From Veillonella sp. 3310 (GTDB lineage Bacteria; Bacillota; Negativicutes; Veillonellales; Veillonellaceae), in contig NZ_RQVJ01000009.1 of the NCBI RefSeq assembly GCF_003999875.1, forward strand, positions 1-33,804: a stretch of 33,804 nt of DNA, read 5' to 3'. The translations under genes were made by a program, and so were the position numbers. Below are positions 33,698 to 33,804 of the stretch, in pieces. The notes under the pieces were generated by a model. It did not search any database and was not told the origin of the DNA. It saw only the letters and a program-made list of their open reading frames with translations. Every line of letters starts with the position of its first letter. The stretch's first letter is position 1.

Positions 33698-33804
33698 ATG
33701 GCAAAAGCAAAGTTCGAACGTAATAAACCACACGTTAACATTGGTACTATCGGTCACGTTGACCATGGTAAAACTACTTTAACAGCAGCAATCACTAAAG
33801 TTCT
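33698..33804 (+). CDS. tuf: Elongation factor Tu, 5' part (cut by window end)
   Basis: The first 35 codons read [20 protein letters not shown] followed by [13 protein letters not shown], the unmistakable start of EF-Tu with its GTP-binding loop [10 protein letters not shown]-Tu brings aminoacyl-tRNA to the ribosome. AAGGAGG lies about 10 bases upstream of the ATG. The gene continues beyond the window. Confidence 0.98.
   Translation, partial: MAKAKFERNKPHVNIGTIGHVDHGKTTLTAAITKV

Overview
The window most likely comes from a Veillonella-like member of the Negativicutes, the diderm (outer-membrane) Firmicutes. The reasons are: giant trimeric autotransporter adhesins with an extended signal peptide region, which need an outer membrane; an AT-leaning base composition with Firmicute-style strong ribosome binding sites; a two-subunit Fe-S serine dehydratase (sdaAB/sdaAA); and a PASTA-containing penicillin-binding protein. 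The genus is an inference; I could not run a search.

Layout. (1) Positions 1-817 hold the right part of an intergenic palindromic repeat and a long AT-rich regulatory region with no convincing gene. (2) Positions 818-22891 are an adhesin locus: two paralogous trimeric autotransporters on the + strand, one of 5517 residues and one of 1611 residues. They share the N-terminal signal region, the stalk domain types, the C-terminal membrane anchor and an unusual coiled-coil tail after the anchor. Each is preceded by the same arrangement: a TTGCAT-N17-TATAAT promoter, a terminator-like hairpin with a T tract, and a nearly identical ribosome binding site. The large gene is full of near-identical direct repeats. 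(3) Positions 23221-31923 are a tightly packed + strand gene series: sdaAB, sdaAA, cca, a class B penicillin-binding protein, folD-like, hypA, hypB and a secreted protein with putative BamE-like modules. Gaps are 5-11 bases or overlaps, except for 79 bases before folD. (4) Positions 32325-32760 are five tRNA genes (Thr-TGT, Tyr-GTA, fMet-CAT, Thr-GGT, Met-CAT) behind a perfect consensus promoter and followed by a terminator. Then come a Yip1-like membrane protein and the start of tuf (EF-Tu), cut by the window end.

How the parts fit. The adhesins would be exported by Sec, inserted in the outer membrane and used for attachment or aggregation. The sda pair deaminates serine to pyruvate. Cca matures tRNA 3' ends and the penicillin-binding protein builds septal or side-wall peptidoglycan. 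HypA and HypB deliver nickel to a hydrogenase or another nickel enzyme. The tRNA-tuf block is a translation cluster whose order recalls the enterobacterial thrU-tyrU-glyT-thrT-tufB operon.

Most worth a second look: the shared leader hairpins of the two adhesin genes, the C-terminal tail behind their beta-barrels, the covarying palindromic repeat present three times, the FolD-like protein lacking two key catalytic residues next to hypAB, and the ancient tRNA-tuf order.
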